64,000 nucleotides of DNA, from assembly GCF_001808185.1 (NCBI RefSeq), contig NZ_CP017668.1:806001-870000 (forward strand). Direction: 5' to 3'. Of the stretch, positions 1 to 8,694 are shown piece after piece; position 1 is the stretch's first letter, and each line of letters begins with the position of its first letter. The notes beneath the pieces are model-generated. The model made no database searches. It worked only from the letters and a program-made list of their open reading frames with translations, and was not told where the DNA came from. This DNA is from Jeongeupia sp. USM3 (GTDB lineage: Bacteria > Pseudomonadota > Gammaproteobacteria > Burkholderiales > Chitinibacteraceae). Made by a program: the position numbers and the translations under genes.

Positions 1-1813
1 AGGTTTCGACCGCTGCAACGACCCGCGCGCAGTGCATCAGGAACTCGCAGCCGCCACCGAAGGCGTAGCCCTGCGCCGCACCGACCACCGGCACCTTGGC
101 GTACTTGATCGCCATCGACGCACGCTGGAATTCGGCGACCATGTTTTCGATCGCGTCGAAGTCGCCAGTCATGAACGCCGGGCCCATGCTGGCCAGATCG
201 GCGCCGACCGAGAACGGCGCGTCCGGGTGCCAGAGCACCAGCCCCTGGAAGCGCGCTTCGGCGATGCGGATCGCTTCCTGCACGCCGGCAAGCACGCCGG
301 CGCCGATGCAGTGCGCCTTGGTCTTGAACGACAGCACCGGCACGTCGGTCGCTGCCGGCGGCAGCCACATGCGGACGCTGTCGTTCTCGAACACGGTCTC
401 GCCGTAGTTCGGCTCGGCGTCGCCGACGAGTTGCGGCGGATAGAGCTGGCGGCCGTAGACCGGCAGGGTCGAGCGGCCGACCAGCTTGTCCTGCGCGGCG
501 CTGTAGCTGCCTTCCGGCGCGTGCACGCCTTCACGCTGGGCGACCCAGGCCGGCAGCGGCGTCGACGCCATGCTCTTGCCGGCGGCGATGTCGGCGCTCA
601 CCGCTTCGGCCACGGCCTTCCAGCCGGCGGCCTGCCACAGCTCGAACGGACCCTGCTTCCAGCCGAAGCCCCAGCGGATTGCGAAATCGATGTCGCGGGC
701 CGAATCGGCGATGCCGTCCAGCAGGGTGGCCACGTAGTGCCACACATCGCGCAGGCAGGCCCAGAGGAACTGCGCTTCCGGATGCGCCGACTCGCGCAGC
801 GCCTTGACCTTGGCCGCCGGGTCCTCGAGCTTGAGGATCGCCTTGACCTCGTCGCTGCCCTTCTGGCCGGACGGCACGTACTGGCCCGCCTTCGGGTCGA
901 GCACGAAGAGGTCGCGGCCTTCCTTCTTGTAGATGCCGGCGCGGGTCTTCTGGCCCAGCGCGCCCTGTCCGATCAGCGCGGTCAGCCACGCCGGGCTGTT
1001 GTAATACGCCGCCCAAGGATCATCCGGCAGGTTGTCGGTCATGGTCTTGACGACGTGCGCGAAGGTATCCAGACCGACGACGTCGGCGGTGCGGAAGGTC
1101 GCCGACTTCGGCCGGCCCATGCGCGGGCCGGTCAGGTCGTCGACGACGTCGAATCGGATGCCGAACTGTTCGGCGTGGTGGATCGTCGCCAGCATCGAGA
1201 ACACGCCGATGCGGTTGGCGATGAAGTTCGGGGTGTCCTTGGCGCGCACGACGCCCTTGCCCAGACGGGTGACCAGGAAGGTCTCCAGCGCGTCGAGCTC
1301 GGCGGTTTCGGTGCCGGCGGTCGGGATCAGCTCCACGAGGTACATGTAGCGCGGCGGGTTGAAGAAGTGGATGCCGCAGAAGCGGGACTTCAGTTCACCC
1401 GGCACGCCATCGGCCAGTTTCTGGATCGACAGGCCGGAGGTATTGGTCGCGAGAATCGCGTGCGGTGCCAGATGCGGTGCGATCTTCGCGTACAGATCGA
1501 GTTTCCAGTCCAGGCGTTCGGCGATTGCTTCGATCACCAGGTCACAGTCGCCCAGCTTGGCCAGATCGCTGCCGTAGTTGGCGGCGTCGATCAGGTCGGC
1601 GCGCATCGCCGACATCAGCGGCGCGGGCCTGAGCTTCTTCAGGTTGTCGATGGCCTTGAGCACGATGCCGTTGGCCGGGCCTTCCTTGGCCGGCAGATCG
1701 AAGAGCACGGTCTCGATCCCTGCGTTGGCGAGATGGGCGGCAATCTGCGCCCCCATGACGCCGGCGCCGAGCACCGCGACCTTGCGGATCTGTTTCTGCG
1801 ATACGTTAGACAT
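1..1813 (-). CDS. 3-hydroxyacyl-CoA dehydrogenase/enoyl-CoA hydratase, partial at its 3' end
   Basis: This is a beta-oxidation enzyme predicted to oxidise 3-hydroxyacyl-CoA with NAD and to hydrate enoyl-CoA. About 604 residues are present and the C-terminus lies beyond the left edge. An N-terminal Rossmann motif GAGVMG is seen at residues 15-20 and the family motif HFFNPP near 149-154. The enoyl-CoA hydratase (crotonase) domain starts near residue 500 and is cut inside the glycine-rich segment AFGGG. The domain order, dehydrogenase first and hydratase last, is that of the FadN-type family, not of classical FadB. The start is the ATG at 1813, preceded by GGGGA; a nearer in-frame ATG upstream is closed by a stop. 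It follows fadL on the same strand. A thiolase gene would be expected just outside the window. Confidence 0.93.
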   Translation of the reverse strand, partial: MSNVSQKQIRKVAVLGAGVMGAQIAAHLANAGIETVLFDLPAKEGPANGIVLKAIDNLKKLRPAPLMSAMRADLIDAANYGSDLAKLGDCDLVIEAIAERLDWKLDLYAKIAPHLAPHAILATNTSGLSIQKLADGVPGELKSRFCGIHFFNPPRYMYLVELIPTAGTETAELDALETFLVTRLGKGVVRAKDTPNFIANRIGVFSMLATIHHAEQFGIRFDVVDDLTGPRMGRPKSATFRTADVVGLDTFAHVVKTMTDNLPDDPWAAYYNSPAWLTALIGQGALGQKTRAGIYKKEGRDLFVLDPKAGQYVPSGQKGSDEVKAILKLEDPAAKVKALRESAHPEAQFLWACLRDVWHYVATLLDGIADSARDIDFAIRWGFGWKQGPFELWQAAGWKAVAEAVSADIAAGKSMASTPLPAWVAQREGVHAPEGSYSAAQDKLVGRSTLPVYGRQLYPPQLVGDAEPNYGETVFENDSVRMWLPPAATDVPVLSFKTKAHCIGAGVLAGVQEAIRIAEARFQGLVLWHPDAPFSVGADLASMGPAFMTGDFDAIENMVAEFQRASMAIKYAKVPVVGAAQGYAFGGGCEFLMHCARVVAAVET

Positions 1814-1899
1814 GCATTATCCCCGCGTGGAAAACGCCCCCAAAGGCTGCGGCCGGCCGGCCGCGGTGACGGACGGGTTGCCCCGTCCGCCGTCCTGCC

Positions 1900-3297
1900 T
1901 TAGAAGCGGTAGTTGAGTTGCGCGCCAAGAATGTTGGCGTAGCTCTTGAAGTTGGCCTTGGTCGTCGTACCGCTGCCTGTACATCCGTTGGCCGCCGAGC
2001 ATTCCTTGTTGTTCATGCTCGCGTCCTGGATGTCGACGTAGGTGTACGCCACGTCCATCGACAGGTTCTTGCTGAAAGCATAGTTGGCGCCGATCGAGTA
2101 CCAGATCCGGTCGTTGTCCGGCAGCGCGGCAATGCGCTCGGTCTCGCTCGGCACCGGGCTCTGGTCGTAGGCGAGGCCAAAGCGCAGCGTCAGCGGATCG
2201 TTGACCTTGTACGTTGCACCCAGCGAGTAGCGGCTGGTGTTCTTCCAGTCCTGCTCGATCACCGCGTCCGGCAGGCCGGTATTGAACTTCAGCCGCAGTT
2301 CCTCGAACTTCGAGTGCCAGGTGTAGGTCCAGTCGCCCATCACGGCGAGCTGGTCGTTGATCACCTTGTAGAAGTTCAGCGAGTACGAATCCGGCGTATC
2401 GACTTCGACGGTGCCGCTGCCGTTGCGGTAACCCTTGAGCGCCAGATTGCCGATCACGGTCGCGTCGAGCGCGCCAAGGCCCAGCGTGCTCGGACGAGTC
2501 CAGTTCGCGTCGCCGTCGAGCTTGTGCTTGATGCTCGAGCGGTAGGCGGTACCGATCCGCAAGGTCGGGTCGACCTGCCACATCGCGCCGAGGTTGAAGC
2601 CGAAGCCCCAGTCGGTTCCCTCGTAGTCGAGTTCGCCGTCGTACTGGCCGGTGCCGGCGACGAGCGCCGGGTTCCGCGCAGCCAGCGGCTGGCCGCCGAC
2701 GACCGTCGCCCCGGCCTGGGTGCCGAAGTCGGCGCGCTTCTTGAACGTGGCGTCCATGTACTGCACGGTGAAGCCGGCGCCAACCGAGAACTGCTCGTTG
2801 ATCTTGAACGCGAAGCTCGGGTTGAGCGCGATCGTCATCATGTCCAGCGTGTTGCCGTTGTAGCGGCCCACCCAGTTGCTGTCGTACTCGATCGCATCGC
2901 CGAACGGCACGAACATGCCAAGGCCGAGCCAGAGCTGGTCATTGATCTGGTGCGAGAGGTACAGCTGCGGCACCGCAACCGGCGACGTCGGATCACCGGG
3001 GCTGCTGCCGCTGATCTGGCGGCCGGCCGCGGTCGTGGCGCTGACGTTCTCGGCGTTGATGTGCGGATCGACGATGACCAGACCGCCGGAGATGTTGGTC
3101 CCCGGCAGATAGGTCATGCCGGCCGGGTTGTAGTAAATCGTCGTGGCATCCTGAGCCGCCGCGCCCGCCGAATTGGCGACCCCTTGTGCGCTGACGCTCT
3201 GTACGCCGAAGTTGTAACCGGATGCGTTGGCCCCGGCCGCTGCCACGACCAGGCTCCCTGCACCAATCATGCGCAACGCAAACGCGATCTGTTTCAT
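1900..3297 (-). CDS. fadL: FadL/OmpP1/TodX family outer membrane fatty-acid transporter
   Basis: A 465-residue outer membrane beta-barrel of the FadL family, which lets long-chain fatty acids or other hydrophobic compounds cross the outer membrane. The N-terminus has a signal peptide of about 25 residues ending in ANA, followed by SGYNFG, the usual FadL mature start. The YYNPAGMTYL segment is the conserved FadL NPA region, and the C-terminus ends in aromatic NYRF as expected for Bam-dependent barrels. The start at 3297 has a strong AAGGAGAG site 7 bases upstream; an ATG 45 bases further upstream has none. It lies between fadE and the hydroxyacyl-CoA dehydrogenase, so it should import the substrates of those enzymes. 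Confidence 0.93.
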   Translation of the reverse strand: MKQIAFALRMIGAGSLVVAAAGANASGYNFGVQSVSAQGVANSAGAAAQDATTIYYNPAGMTYLPGTNISGGLVIVDPHINAENVSATTAAGRQISGSSPGDPTSPVAVPQLYLSHQINDQLWLGLGMFVPFGDAIEYDSNWVGRYNGNTLDMMTIALNPSFAFKINEQFSVGAGFTVQYMDATFKKRADFGTQAGATVVGGQPLAARNPALVAGTGQYDGELDYEGTDWGFGFNLGAMWQVDPTLRIGTAYRSSIKHKLDGDANWTRPSTLGLGALDATVIGNLALKGYRNGSGTVEVDTPDSYSLNFYKVINDQLAVMGDWTYTWHSKFEELRLKFNTGLPDAVIEQDWKNTSRYSLGATYKVNDPLTLRFGLAYDQSPVPSETERIAALPDNDRIWYSIGANYAFSKNLSMDVAYTYVDIQDASMNNKECSAANGCTGSGTTTKANFKSYANILGAQLNYRF

Positions 3298-3383
3298 TCG
3301 TGCTCTCCTTAGACGCAGCAGGGCTGCAAGTATGTTTTTCAATCACTCTTTTCAAACGAGCGATTTATCTATGGTTCGGCACC

Positions 3384-3421
3384 GGGCGATGTAGTGTCAA
3401 TAATCACACTACCTATCGCCC
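3384..3421. repeat. Long inverted repeat between fadE and fadL
   Basis: The arms are GGGCGAT-GTAGTGT (3384-3397) and ACACTAC-CT-ATCGCCC (3406-3421) around an 8-base loop, with a two-base bulge. It lies 15 bases past the fadE stop and about 90 bases before the fadL start. There is no T tract, so it is either a 3' stabilising hairpin for the fadE message or an operator. A GTTTGAA half-site of the PsrA type lies closer to fadL on the minus strand, near 3351-3357. Confidence 0.5.
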
Positions 3422-3436
3422 TGTTTCGTTGCGCGA

Positions 3437-5893
3437 TCAGATCACTTTGCGATGGATTGCGCCGGAATCGGCCATCGCCAGTTGCGGATCGAAGTCGTCG
3501 ACCATGATCACTTCACGCTTCAGCCGGCGTGCGCGCTGCACCGCGGCGAACTCGATGTCGTTGATCAGCCCCTTGTTGCGGGCGTCCTCGAGCTTCTCGT
3601 GCGCGGTGATGCCGGCGAGCTGGCCCTTGCGCTGCGCGCTGCGCAGCTTGCCTTCGAGCGCCTCGGTCTCGATCACGGCCTTCAGTGCATGCTCGAGCAC
3701 GCCGACGGCATCGTTCTCGTCCTTCGAGCGATACATGTAGTGCACCAGACGATCCCGCGCAGCCGACGGTTCCATCAGCAGCTTGGCGACGGCGGTACCG
3801 GTGCGGTCGCTGGCCGGCTTGTACGACAGGCCGAACGGGAACACCACGCGGCGCATCAGCCACGCCAGCGCACCGCTCGGGTGGTTGGCGAGGAAACCGT
3901 TCATCGCTTCCTGGCAGTCGAACAGCGCGGTCTCGACGGCCCAGCGCAGCAGCGGCAGGTCCTCCGCCGGCGCACCGTCGTCCTCGAACTTCTTCAGCGA
4001 CGCGGTGGCGATGTACAGGTTCGACAGCATGTCGCCAAGACGGGCCGACAGTTTTTCCTTGAACTTCAGGCTGCCGCCGAGCGAGGCCATGCCCATGTCG
4101 GCGAGGAAGGCGAACGCCGACGACAGACGGGTGATGTCGCGGTAGTACTGCGCGGTCGGGCCGTTCTTGCCGCCGCCGGCCAGCTTGGCACCGGTCACGC
4201 CGAGCACCAGCGCACGCACCGCGTTCGACACCGTGAAGCCGATGTGGCCGATCACGGCGTCGTCGAAAGCCTTGCCGTCGTTGCCCATGGCCGCGCGCAT
4301 TTCCTTCAGCACGAAGGGATGGCAGCGGATCGCGCCCTGACCGAAGATGATCATCGAGCGGGTGAGGATGTTCGCGCCCTCGACGGTGATCGCGACCGGA
4401 ATCGCGCCGTAACCGAGCGCCAGATAGTTGCGCGGGCCGGTGCAGACGGCCTTGCCGGCATGCACGTCCATCGCGTCATTGATGGTTTTGCGCATGCGTT
4501 CGGTGTTGTGGTACTTGAGGATGCCCGACAGCACCGACGGCTTCTCGCCCAGGTCGAGCGCGGTCAGCGCCAGACGCTGCGCCGCATCCATCTGGTAGGT
4601 GAAGCCACCGATCCGGCCCAGCGCCTCGTCGACGCCCTCGAACTTGCCGATCGACATGCCGAACTGGTTGCGGATGCGGGCATAGGCACCGGTGGTGTAC
4701 GAGGCGAGCTTGCCCGAGGCGACCGACATGGCCGGCAGCGAGATGCAGCGGCCGACCGACAGGCACTCGACCAGCATGCGCCAGCCCTGGCCGACGTAGT
4801 CCTTGCCGCCGATGATCCAGTCCATCGGGATGAACACGTCCTTGCCCCAGTTCGGGCCGTTCTGGAACGTCGCGGTACCCGGATAGTGGCGGCGGCCGAT
4901 GCTCACGCCTTCGTGGTTGGTCGGAATCAGCGCGCAGGTGATGCCGATGTCGTCCTTGTCGCCAAGCAGGTGCTCCGGGTCATAGAGCTTGAACGCCAGA
5001 CCGAGCACGGTCGCGACCGGGCCGAGGGTGATGTAGCGCTTTTCCCAGGTCACGCGCATGCCGAGCACGTTGTCGTGCTTCTCGCCGGTACGCGGATCGG
5101 TGTAGCTGCCGCGGCAGACGATGCCGTAGTCGGGGATGCCGCCGGCGTCGGAGCCGGCTTCCGGGCTGGTCAGCGCAAAGCACGGGATGTCGAGGCCCTT
5201 GGCCAGGCGCGGCAGGTAGTAGTTCTTCTGCGCATCGGTGCCGTAGTGCTGCAGCAGTTCGCCCGGGCCGAGCGAGTTCGGCACCATCACGGTCACCGCG
5301 GCCGAGCCCGAGCGGGTGGCGATCTTGGTGACGACGCGGGCATGGGCGTAGTTCGAGAACTCCTTCCCGCCGAACTGCTTCTTGATGATCATGCCCAGGA
5401 AGCCGTTGTCCTTGATGAACTGCCAGACTTCGGGCGGCAGGTCCTTGGTTTCCTGCGTGATCTGCCAGTCGTCGAGCATCTGGCACAGCGTTTCGGTCGG
5501 GCCGTTGAGGAAGGCCTCTTCCTCGGCGGTCAGCTTCGGCGCCGGATAGCTGTGCAGCTTGTCGTAGTCGGGCTTGCCCGAGAACAGGTCACGGTCCCAC
5601 CAGACGGTGCCGGCATCGATCGCTTCCTGTTCGGTCTGCGACATCGGCGGGGTGATTTTCTTGAAGACAGAGAACAGCGGACCGGTGACGATCGCGCGGC
5701 GCAGCGGCTTGAGGTTCAGCACCGCGAGCACGGCAAGCGCGCCCGCGCCCCAGGCCCAGTGCGCGCCTTGCGCGGCGATACAGTAGCCCAGTCCGGCCAG
5801 GACCACGAGCGATGTCAGCCACAACGGTGCGCGCCGGTAGGCAAGCACCAGGAAGGCGACCAGAACGACGGCGATTCCGATCAGTGCGGTCAT
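3437..5893 (-). CDS. fadE: Acyl-CoA dehydrogenase FadE
   Basis: This 818-residue protein catalyses the first step of beta-oxidation, the FAD-dependent oxidation of acyl-CoA to trans-2-enoyl-CoA. The length matches the long FadE class of proteobacteria (E. coli FadE is 814 residues). The first 70 residues form hydrophobic membrane segments, typical of membrane-associated FadE. They are followed by the acyl-CoA dehydrogenase N-terminal, middle and C-terminal domains and the FadE-specific C-terminal extension. AGGAGAGAG lies just upstream of the ATG at 5893. It begins 35 bases after the end of the PsrA-like regulator gene on the same strand, so the two are probably one transcript. Confidence 0.96.
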   Translation of the reverse strand: MTALIGIAVVLVAFLVLAYRRAPLWLTSLVVLAGLGYCIAAQGAHWAWGAGALAVLAVLNLKPLRRAIVTGPLFSVFKKITPPMSQTEQEAIDAGTVWWDRDLFSGKPDYDKLHSYPAPKLTAEEEAFLNGPTETLCQMLDDWQITQETKDLPPEVWQFIKDNGFLGMIIKKQFGGKEFSNYAHARVVTKIATRSGSAAVTVMVPNSLGPGELLQHYGTDAQKNYYLPRLAKGLDIPCFALTSPEAGSDAGGIPDYGIVCRGSYTDPRTGEKHDNVLGMRVTWEKRYITLGPVATVLGLAFKLYDPEHLLGDKDDIGITCALIPTNHEGVSIGRRHYPGTATFQNGPNWGKDVFIPMDWIIGGKDYVGQGWRMLVECLSVGRCISLPAMSVASGKLASYTTGAYARIRNQFGMSIGKFEGVDEALGRIGGFTYQMDAAQRLALTALDLGEKPSVLSGILKYHNTERMRKTINDAMDVHAGKAVCTGPRNYLALGYGAIPVAITVEGANILTRSMIIFGQGAIRCHPFVLKEMRAAMGNDGKAFDDAVIGHIGFTVSNAVRALVLGVTGAKLAGGGKNGPTAQYYRDITRLSSAFAFLADMGMASLGGSLKFKEKLSARLGDMLSNLYIATASLKKFEDDGAPAEDLPLLRWAVETALFDCQEAMNGFLANHPSGALAWLMRRVVFPFGLSYKPASDRTGTAVAKLLMEPSAARDRLVHYMYRSKDENDAVGVLEHALKAVIETEALEGKLRSAQRKGQLAGITAHEKLEDARNKGLINDIEFAAVQRARRLKREVIMVDDFDPQLAMADSGAIHRKVI

Positions 5894-5928
5894 GATGAAC
5901 TCTCTCCTCTTGAGGGGAAAAGCGGACG

Positions 5929-6576
5929 TCAGCCGGCGGCCGGGGCATTGAGCCCGGCGACGACGAACGGCAGCAGCATGCGCGCGATCATTTCCGGATC
6001 GCGCGCGTTGACGATGGGTTGCGCCATGAACAGACGCAGCACGTTGTTGCCGGCGAACGCGTTGAACAGCGCGCTCGACAGGAAATGGAAACGCCAGTGC
6101 AGCTCGAGCTCGGACAGGTGCGGCATCGCCTTGCCCAGCGCGGCGATGTAGCGGCGCGAGACCTCGCCGTAGCGGCGCGGCATGCTTTCCTTCAGCGCCG
6201 GGTGCGGCTCGACGAAGGTGCGCGCCAGGAGCTTCACGAAGAGCTGGCCGCCCAGGTCGGGCTCGTTGCCCATCTGCAGCGCGGCATTGATGAAGGCGTG
6301 GACGATCTGCAGCGCGCCCGGTGCCGGGCTGGCGCGTTCGGCCTCGTCCAGATGCGAGAGCATCAGTTGCGAGAACGGCTCGGCACGGCGCTCGAACACG
6401 GCCTTGAACAGACCGTCCTTCGAACCGAAGTAGTAGTTGACCGCGGCGATGTTGACACCGGCGGCCTGCGTGATCAGTCGCATAGACGTTGCGTGGAAGC
6501 CGTGTTCGACGAACAGCTTCTCCGCCGCATCGAGGATGCGCGTCGAGGTTTCGAGTGCTTTGGCCGATTCAGCCAT
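5929..6576 (-). CDS. psrA: TetR-family regulator of fatty-acid metabolism, PsrA-like
   Basis: A 215-residue TetR-type repressor. The N-terminal helix-turn-helix domain (about residues 12-58) contains SMRLITQAAGVN followed by VNYYFGSKDGLFKAVFE, which closely resembles PsrA of Pseudomonas. PsrA is a long-chain acyl-responsive regulator of beta-oxidation genes. The gene is first in the fad cluster, directly before fadE. Two palindromes in its own promoter match the known PsrA consensus, so autoregulation and control of fadE are likely. The alternative is a FadP-type TetR regulator, which fills the same role in other betaproteobacteria. A function in fatty-acid control is well supported by context; the exact orthology is less certain. 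Confidence 0.82.
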   Translation of the reverse strand: MAESAKALETSTRILDAAEKLFVEHGFHATSMRLITQAAGVNIAAVNYYFGSKDGLFKAVFERRAEPFSQLMLSHLDEAERASPAPGALQIVHAFINAALQMGNEPDLGGQLFVKLLARTFVEPHPALKESMPRRYGEVSRRYIAALGKAMPHLSELELHWRFHFLSSALFNAFAGNNVLRLFMAQPIVNARDPEMIARMLLPFVVAGLNAPAAG

Positions 6577-6613
6577 CTTGAGCTCCTTGTGTTTTGTAAT
6601 CGACCGATCACAA

Positions 6614-6633
6614 TTTCAAACACATGTTTGAAA
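6614..6633. promoter_or_regulatory. PsrA-type operator 1
   Basis: The sequence TTTCAAAC-ACAT-GTTTGAAA is an 8-base inverted repeat with a 4-base spacer. It fits the published PsrA consensus (G/C)AAAC-N2-4-GTTT(G/C) exactly. It lies 38 bases upstream of the start of the PsrA-like regulator, where a repressor would block its promoter. Confidence 0.8.
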
Positions 6634-6667
6634 AGTACGCCTCGCCTTGACCTGCGTCAAGCACTGA

Positions 6668-6684
6668 AGCAAACGATCGTTTTA
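6668..6684. promoter_or_regulatory. PsrA-type operator 2
   Basis: CAAAC-GATC-GTTTT, with a perfect core AAACGATCGTTT, is a second, slightly weaker match to the PsrA consensus. It is centred about 52 bases from the first site, roughly five helical turns, so cooperative binding is possible. Confidence 0.6.
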
Positions 6685-6759
6685 ATTTTGATGCATCGGC
6701 ACCACAAATGCACAACCACCCCGAACGGACGGCGGTTTCCGGCGCTTCAACGGCCGGTT

Positions 6760-7158
6760 TCAGCCGGTCTCGACAGCGCCGTCGACATACAGCCAGCCGG
6801 ACTGCGGATCACGGCGGAAGCGGCTGCGTTCGGTCAACCGCTCCGCCCTGCCGCCAACTTTGTAGTACGCGGTAAACGCAACCTCGGCGGTGTCGCCGGC
6901 CGGCCAGTGGCCGGCCACCGCCAGCCGCAGCCACTTGACCGGCGCCTCGTCGGCCAGCCCCAACGATGCCGGTCGCGTTTCCGGCGCCCACGTCGACAAT
7001 AGATAAGGCTCGAGGCCGAGCACATAGGCGCTGTAGCGCGAGCGCATCAGTGCCTCGGCATCGGGCGCGGCCCGGCCGGCGTGATACCGGCCGCAGCAGT
7101 CGTCGTAGTCGACCCCGCTGCCACAGGGGCACGCGGTAGCCAGTTTGCGTTTGGACAT
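6760..7158 (-). CDS. YchJ family protein with SEC-C zinc motif
   Basis: A 132-residue protein of the YchJ family, whose biochemical role is unknown. The N-terminus carries the zinc-binding SEC-C motif CPCGSG...CCGRYH at residues 10-24. The following domain (ALMRSRYSAY to the end) is the NTF2-like core of the family. The ATG at 7158 is preceded by GGGGAAA. It is divergent from the phosphatase gene that begins at 7212, so their promoters share about 50 bases. Confidence 0.88.
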   Translation of the reverse strand: MSKRKLATACPCGSGVDYDDCCGRYHAGRAAPDAEALMRSRYSAYVLGLEPYLLSTWAPETRPASLGLADEAPVKWLRLAVAGHWPAGDTAEVAFTAYYKVGGRAERLTERSRFRRDPQSGWLYVDGAVETG

Positions 7159-7211
7159 GGATTTCCCCGTTCGCTGCAGCCGCATGGCCGCATCGGTTAA
7201 ACTGTTGTTTT

Positions 7212-7898
7212 ATGGAAGACGGATTATCTGCGATGCAGCCCTTCCCCGCCCGCGGTGCAATCTTCGACATGGACGGCCTGCTGCTCGATACCGAGCGTAT
7301 CGCTTGCCGGGCCTGGCAGCACGCAGCCGACGAGCTCGGCGTGGCGATCGCCGAATCGGTCGTGCTCGGCATGGTCGGCATGCATTCGAGCAAGGTCGAT
7401 GCCTACCTCACCGGCGAACTCGGTGCGGACTTCCCGGTCGACGATGTCCGTACCACGACACACCGTCACTACCTGAAGCTGACCAAGGACCCGATTCCGC
7501 TCAAGCCCGGCGTCCTCGAACTGTTCGGCTGGTTCCGCGAGCGCGGCGTGCCGATCGCGGTGGCGACCTCGACGCGCCGCAGCATCGCCGAACACCATCT
7601 CAAGGCCGTCGGCCTCTGGCACTATCTCGCCGCCAGCCGCTGCGGCGACGAGATCGTCCATCCGAAACCGGCGCCGGACATCTACCTGGCCGCCGCCGCC
7701 GAACTCGGCGTCGACGCACGCGAGTGCTTCGCCTTCGAGGATTCGAACTTCGGCGTCAAGGCCGCCCACTCGGCCGGCTGCCGCGTCGTCATGGTGCCCG
7801 ACCTGCGCCAGCCCGACGCCCATACGCAGAGCCTGGGCATCCCGGTCTTCGACTCCCTGTACGACGCGCTCGGCTGGGTGCGGATGCAGACGGCCTGA
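7212..7898 (+). CDS. HAD-superfamily hydrolase, beta-phosphoglucomutase-like
   Basis: A 228-residue subfamily IA HAD phosphatase or phosphomutase. Motif I, FDMDGLLLDTE, lies at residues 17-27 with both catalytic aspartates. Motif II is the threonine/serine of VATSTRR, motif III the lysine of HPKPAPD, and motif IV the acidic FEDSNFG. Together these give a complete catalytic site. The substrate cannot be read from the sequence; this subfamily includes sugar-phosphate phosphatases and phosphoglycolate phosphatase. An alternative ATG at 7233 would remove seven residues. It is followed after two bases by the CHAD-domain gene, so the two are probably co-transcribed. Confidence 0.9.
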   Translation: MEDGLSAMQPFPARGAIFDMDGLLLDTERIACRAWQHAADELGVAIAESVVLGMVGMHSSKVDAYLTGELGADFPVDDVRTTTHRHYLKLTKDPIPLKPGVLELFGWFRERGVPIAVATSTRRSIAEHHLKAVGLWHYLAASRCGDEIVHPKPAPDIYLAAAAELGVDARECFAFEDSNFGVKAAHSAGCRVVMVPDLRQPDAHTQSLGIPVFDSLYDALGWVRMQTA

Positions 7899-7900
7899 TC

Positions 7901-8671
7901 ATGGGCAAGCTGCGGCAATGGCAAGGCCGGCTACTGCGCGACGCGCTCGCCCTCGAGCGTGCCTATCACGCACTCAACACCGGCAGCGACGATCCCGAGG
8001 CGCTGCACACGCTGCGCGTCGCCATCCGCGGACTGCGCGCCAGGCTCGCACCATTCGCAGGCAATGTCGCGGTCGACCAGATCCGCAGCGAACTCGGCGC
8101 ACTCGCCCATGACACCAATGCGCTGCGCGACGACGAAGTCATGCGCGAACTGCTCGCGACGCTGCCCGGCGGCCCCGCGCTGCTGATGCGGCTCCCGGCC
8201 TCGCCGGCCACGCACTCGCTGGCCGAAACGCTGGCGCTGCACCGCACCGGCGTCGACGGGCTGCACCGGCGCGTTCGCAACGCGGTGACCGCCTTCACGC
8301 GCAGCACCGTCGCCGATGCCGGCCGCCGGCGCACCCGCAAGGCCCGGCGCAAGCTTCAGGCCAGCCTTGCCGCCCTCACCCCGAGCCACCCTGCCATCGA
8401 ATGGCACGCGGCCCGGCTGCGGGTCAAGAAGGCGCGCTACCTGCATGAGGGCCAGGCGCTGTGGCTGGGCCGGCGCTGGCGGGATTTCGGCAGCCATTGC
8501 AAACCGGCACAGGAAGCGCTGGGCCGGATGCACGATCTCGACGTGTTGTGGCTGCGTTACGGCGCGTCGTTCACGCCCGAGCTGCGCGACGCCTGGCAAG
8601 CCGCAAGGCAGCAGGCGATGATCAGCGCCGACGCTGCGGTCTGGCGCCTGCTGCGCGCGCTCGGCAAGTAA
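7901..8671 (+). CDS. CHAD domain-containing protein
   Basis: A 256-residue CHAD-domain protein. The domain is all-helical and has conserved histidines and basic residues, here HTLRVAIRGLRAR near residues 34-46 and RLRVKKARY near 170. CHAD domains bind inorganic polyphosphate and often accompany CYTH triphosphatase domains, but no CYTH domain is present here. The gene starts two bases after the stop of the HAD hydrolase. It ends at a bidirectional terminator shared with dut. A link to polyphosphate or phosphate metabolism is inference from the family. Confidence 0.85.
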   Translation: MGKLRQWQGRLLRDALALERAYHALNTGSDDPEALHTLRVAIRGLRARLAPFAGNVAVDQIRSELGALAHDTNALRDDEVMRELLATLPGGPALLMRLPASPATHSLAETLALHRTGVDGLHRRVRNAVTAFTRSTVADAGRRRTRKARRKLQASLAALTPSHPAIEWHAARLRVKKARYLHEGQALWLGRRWRDFGSHCKPAQEALGRMHDLDVLWLRYGASFTPELRDAWQAARQQAMISADAAVWRLLRALGK

Positions 8672-8693
8672 AAACGGCCCGTCGGGCCGTTTT
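8671..8693. terminator. Bidirectional terminator between the CHAD gene and dut
   Basis: The arms AAAACGGCCC and GGGCCGTTTT are separated by GTC, with T runs on both strands. It serves the convergent CHAD and dut transcripts. Confidence 0.9.
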
Positions 8694-8694
8694 T

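Noticed and set aside
3452..6151. Long open frame of 899 codons on the plus strand
   Set aside because: It lies antisense to fadE and the regulator, has an Arg/His/Ala-rich composition with no domain, and reflects the high GC third positions of the real genes.
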